Assembly (NCBI GenBank): GCA_022711755.1
Contig: JAKLEA010000019.1
Span: 1 to 64,000 of the forward strand
Direction: 5' to 3'
DNA: 64,000 nt
From: Planctomycetota bacterium
Lineage (GTDB): Bacteria > Planctomycetota > Brocadiia > SM23-32 > JAKLEA01
The notes under the pieces were generated by a model that was not told where the DNA came from, did not search any database, and saw only the letters and a list, made by a program, of their open reading frames with translations. Shown here piece by piece: positions 62,034 through 64,000 of the stretch (the stretch's first letter is position 1; each line of letters begins with the position of its first letter). A program made the translations under genes and the position numbers.

Positions 62034-64000
62034 TCACTTATAGAACTTGATGGGAACACCGTACGAAGGACTATTCAGTTGGTCCCACACATGTTCTAGT
62101 CTCTCACCTCTTCCACATTTGCTTTCATAAATAATCCAGTGGCCAAGTCCACATTGGCACGAAGAAGCTCTCGCACCGTGGAAATTATCATAGTACATCG
62201 CTTCTGCATCTCTGGCCGACGCCTCACTAGTGGTTGTTGAGAAGCAGCGCCAGTTTTTCTTTATGCGATAGAACTCATCGATATCTGACACGTCGAATGT
62301 GCCATTCATGTCCCCATTTCCACTTCCATCAACGAATGTTTCCAGCGCAATCTCTCCAACATCATGGTAGCCATTATTATTGGTATCAATAAAGTCAAAT
62401 CGCCCATTCGCATTTGAATCAGTATAAGTTTCACTGAGAACACGATATTTATTATCATTGTCTGCCAAGTCGTCAATATCTTCTTTATTGTACCATTTAT
62501 CTGTCTCATCTACTGAGAAGGCAATGCAATTATATTGTAGAGTCCAGAAGTTTTTTATTATACTCCATTCGCAGTCGATAAGCTTCTTGAAAGTATTTTT
62601 GATTAACTGTCTGTGATCATTTCCCGTCACATCTGCTATGTGAGTGCCATATTTGTCAAGGAACGGGATACTAAAGGGTTCTGTTCCGGGTTGTACGCCA
62701 CAAACAGCACCGACTGATGCGTAGCTTTTCAAATAACCACCGCGTGGGTAGTTGCCTTTATCCCTGTAAAAGTAAAGGATATCGCCTTTCCTGTTATCGG
62801 CGACGCCTTCAATATATATGCGTCCATTAAAGGCGTCGAACTCGGCCCTTTTGGATGGGAGTTCCCATATTCTTGTCTGTCCGGCATCGCAAATAAGATT
62901 TTGTGCTCCTAATTCACTCCAGGCTCTCACGCAACTCGGCATCTTCATCTCAACGAAGCCGACGTAATCATGAGGCAAACTCAGTGTATCACCAAGTGCC
63001 ACAAGATCATCCTCGTTCGTAATTGGTCGTGCTACGTCTTCATAATCGGCCCCCGGAAAGTCAGCGTCAGGGATCGAGTTATCACTGTTATTATCATTGT
63101 CAATGTTGTAATGAATCCAGATCGGATCGCCCAGAACCGTCACCATCGCCGAATCCGTATGCGCGTCTGAACTTGTATTATCCTGACTCACCCCGGCCCT
63201 GTTGATGGAGCCGTAAAAATATATAGTTGAAGTCCCTAGGTTGACGCCCTCAATAAAGACTTGCTGAGGCGCGCTTGTCAGATCGCCTTCAGCATCATTC
63301 CAGAGAAGATCGGAAATCACATTACCTTGCGCGTCACAGACTTTCAAGCCTGACATGAGTTGTATGCTTCGCGCCCTTCCGCCCGGCCGCTGGCCCTGGA
63401 ACAATTGCGCCGGTTTCAGATTAAGTTGTATCGGGGTTCTACCGGCCGCGCCGATGGGTATGACCAGCCCCGGCCATACGTCCTCATCCCCTTGCCCGAG
63501 GTTCACGTCCGCCTCCAGCACGGTCACCTTCAACTCATCCGTGCTGTTCTTCCCTTCGGCTCTGATGGACAGCTTTGCGGAACTCTCTCCGCCATCCAAT
63601 CCTTTAACCCAAAATGATCCCGGCGGAAGAACGGCATCGGCGGCGAGCGCGTAGGGATCGCCAAGTTGGCCCTGAAGGTCATGCAACGCGCCGGAGTTGA
63701 TGAGTTCCTGGAGGCGGCGGCGTATCAGGCCGAGGGCGACGCCGTTGCCCGGACGCCCGCCGAGGCCCAACTGTTGTATGAGTTGCCAGAGTTCGTCGTC
63801 AACCACCTCGCCCGGTCTCGCCCCGCCGCCGTTCTGCGCCCACAGTTGTATCAGCCATCCGATGGGCGGAAGCTTGCCCTTCCCGGCGTGCTTGAGCATC
63901 TTGTCCAACAGTTCCGGGGGGATGGGCATGCCCTCATTAATGTAGTAGATGATGTCAAGAATTTCCGGCGGCGCGTTTCCGGCCTCCACCTCCGCGATCA
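62034..64000 (-). CDS. large protein, N-terminus beyond the window; EF-hand/dockerin-like acidic repeats and papain-like C-terminus
   Basis: The frame is open through the right edge; a GTG at 63989 is in frame but codons continue upstream, so I treat it as partial. The visible ~650 residues comprise a helical part (PPELLDKMLKHAGKGKLPPI), beta-rich Ig-like segments, then DSNANGRFDFIDTNNNGYHD and DMNGTFDVSDIDEFYRIKKN, acidic repeats resembling dockerin or EF-hand calcium sites. The C-terminal ~150 residues include YNCIAFSVDETDKWY and LGHWIIYESKCGRGERLEH before a VWDQL tail, a Cys...His layout like papain-type or DUF7689-like domains. Base composition falls sharply from about 63350 toward the 3' end. 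Function unknown; a modular toxin-like or surface protein is possible. Confidence 0.6.
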   Translation of the reverse strand, partial: IAEVEAGNAPPEILDIIYYINEGMPIPPELLDKMLKHAGKGKLPPIGWLIQLWAQNGGGARPGEVVDDELWQLIQQLGLGGRPGNGVALGLIRRRLQELINSGALHDLQGQLGDPYALAADAVLPPGSFWVKGLDGGESSAKLSIRAEGKNSTDELKVTVLEADVNLGQGDEDVWPGLVIPIGAAGRTPIQLNLKPAQLFQGQRPGGRARSIQLMSGLKVCDAQGNVISDLLWNDAEGDLTSAPQQVFIEGVNLGTSTIYFYGSINRAGVSQDNTSSDAHTDSAMVTVLGDPIWIHYNIDNDNNSDNSIPDADFPGADYEDVARPITNEDDLVALGDTLSLPHDYVGFVEMKMPSCVRAWSELGAQNLICDAGQTRIWELPSKRAEFDAFNGRIYIEGVADNRKGDILYFYRDKGNYPRGGYLKSYASVGAVCGVQPGTEPFSIPFLDKYGTHIADVTGNDHRQLIKNTFKKLIDCEWSIIKNFWTLQYNCIAFSVDETDKWYNKEDIDDLADNDNKYRVLSETYTDSNANGRFDFIDTNNNGYHDVGEIALETFVDGSGNGDMNGTFDVSDIDEFYRIKKNWRCFSTTTSEASARDAEAMYYDNFHGARASSCQCGLGHWIIYESKCGRGERLEHVWDQLNSPSYGVPIKFYK

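Overview
The window (about 60% G+C for most of its length) looks like a chromosomal piece from a PVC-type or neighbouring lineage (Planctomycetota, Lentisphaerota, Sumerlaeota or Hydrogenedentota), probably from an uncultured organism. Pointers are the N-terminal LEPRxx / LEQRxLL motifs on two giant surface proteins, a PEP-CTERM sorted protein, a DUF1559-type pseudopilin, GH38 and GH99-like enzymes, and unusually large ABC permeases. No rRNA or marker gene is present, so the phylum call is an inference.

Layout. 1-13.3 kb: glycan catabolism, with a cytoplasmic-type GH38 alpha-mannosidase (minus), a divergent pair formed by a YetA/PcRGLX-like lipoprotein and a large secreted alpha/beta hydrolase (plus), a small STAS-like protein, a second, lipid-anchored GH38 with a rhamnogalacturonan-lyase-type carbohydrate-binding domain, and a GH99-like protein. 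13.3-20.8 kb: a tightly packed minus-strand operon (GT2, GT4, three successive radical SAM proteins, a multi-spanning GT-C-like membrane protein, then the GH99-like gene). This is the best candidate for an undescribed biosynthetic system. 20.9-22.5 kb: an MDR dehydrogenase and a GNAT acetyltransferase. 22.5-22.75 kb: tRNA-Gln(CTG) and tRNA-Glu(CTC). 22.9-29.1 kb: a complete five-gene peptide/oligosaccharide ABC importer (SBP family 5, two permeases, two ATPases).

29.3-45.9 kb: two paralogous giant exported proteins (1555 and 3914 aa), each with its own promoter. They share a propeller-like N-terminal module, cadherin-like repeats, a choice-of-anchor-D-like domain and a C-terminal beta-helix-like domain. 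The larger has 33 tandem ~90-residue repeats organised in a higher-order 4-repeat (1077 bp) unit and includes a recent 540-bp duplication.

45.9-51.5 kb (minus): zinc-ribbon membrane protein, nitrilase-family hydrolase, sugar SBP with a long helical extension, two sugar permeases (one with a ~105-residue insertion, no ATPase in sight), and a probable small unlisted CDS lacking a normal start codon. 51.8-58.8 kb: RtcB RNA ligase (plus) facing a minus-strand chain of pseudopilin, small membrane protein, PEP-CTERM subtilase-like protein, M16 peptidase homologue without its zinc motif, and rhomboid protease. 58.8-60.9 kb: an unrecognised secreted protein and a lipoprotein glycerophosphodiesterase. 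60.9-64 kb: an alpha/beta-hydrolase remnant next to an A+T-rich segment carrying a secreted hypothetical protein and the 3' part of a large protein whose G+C drops sharply inside the gene.
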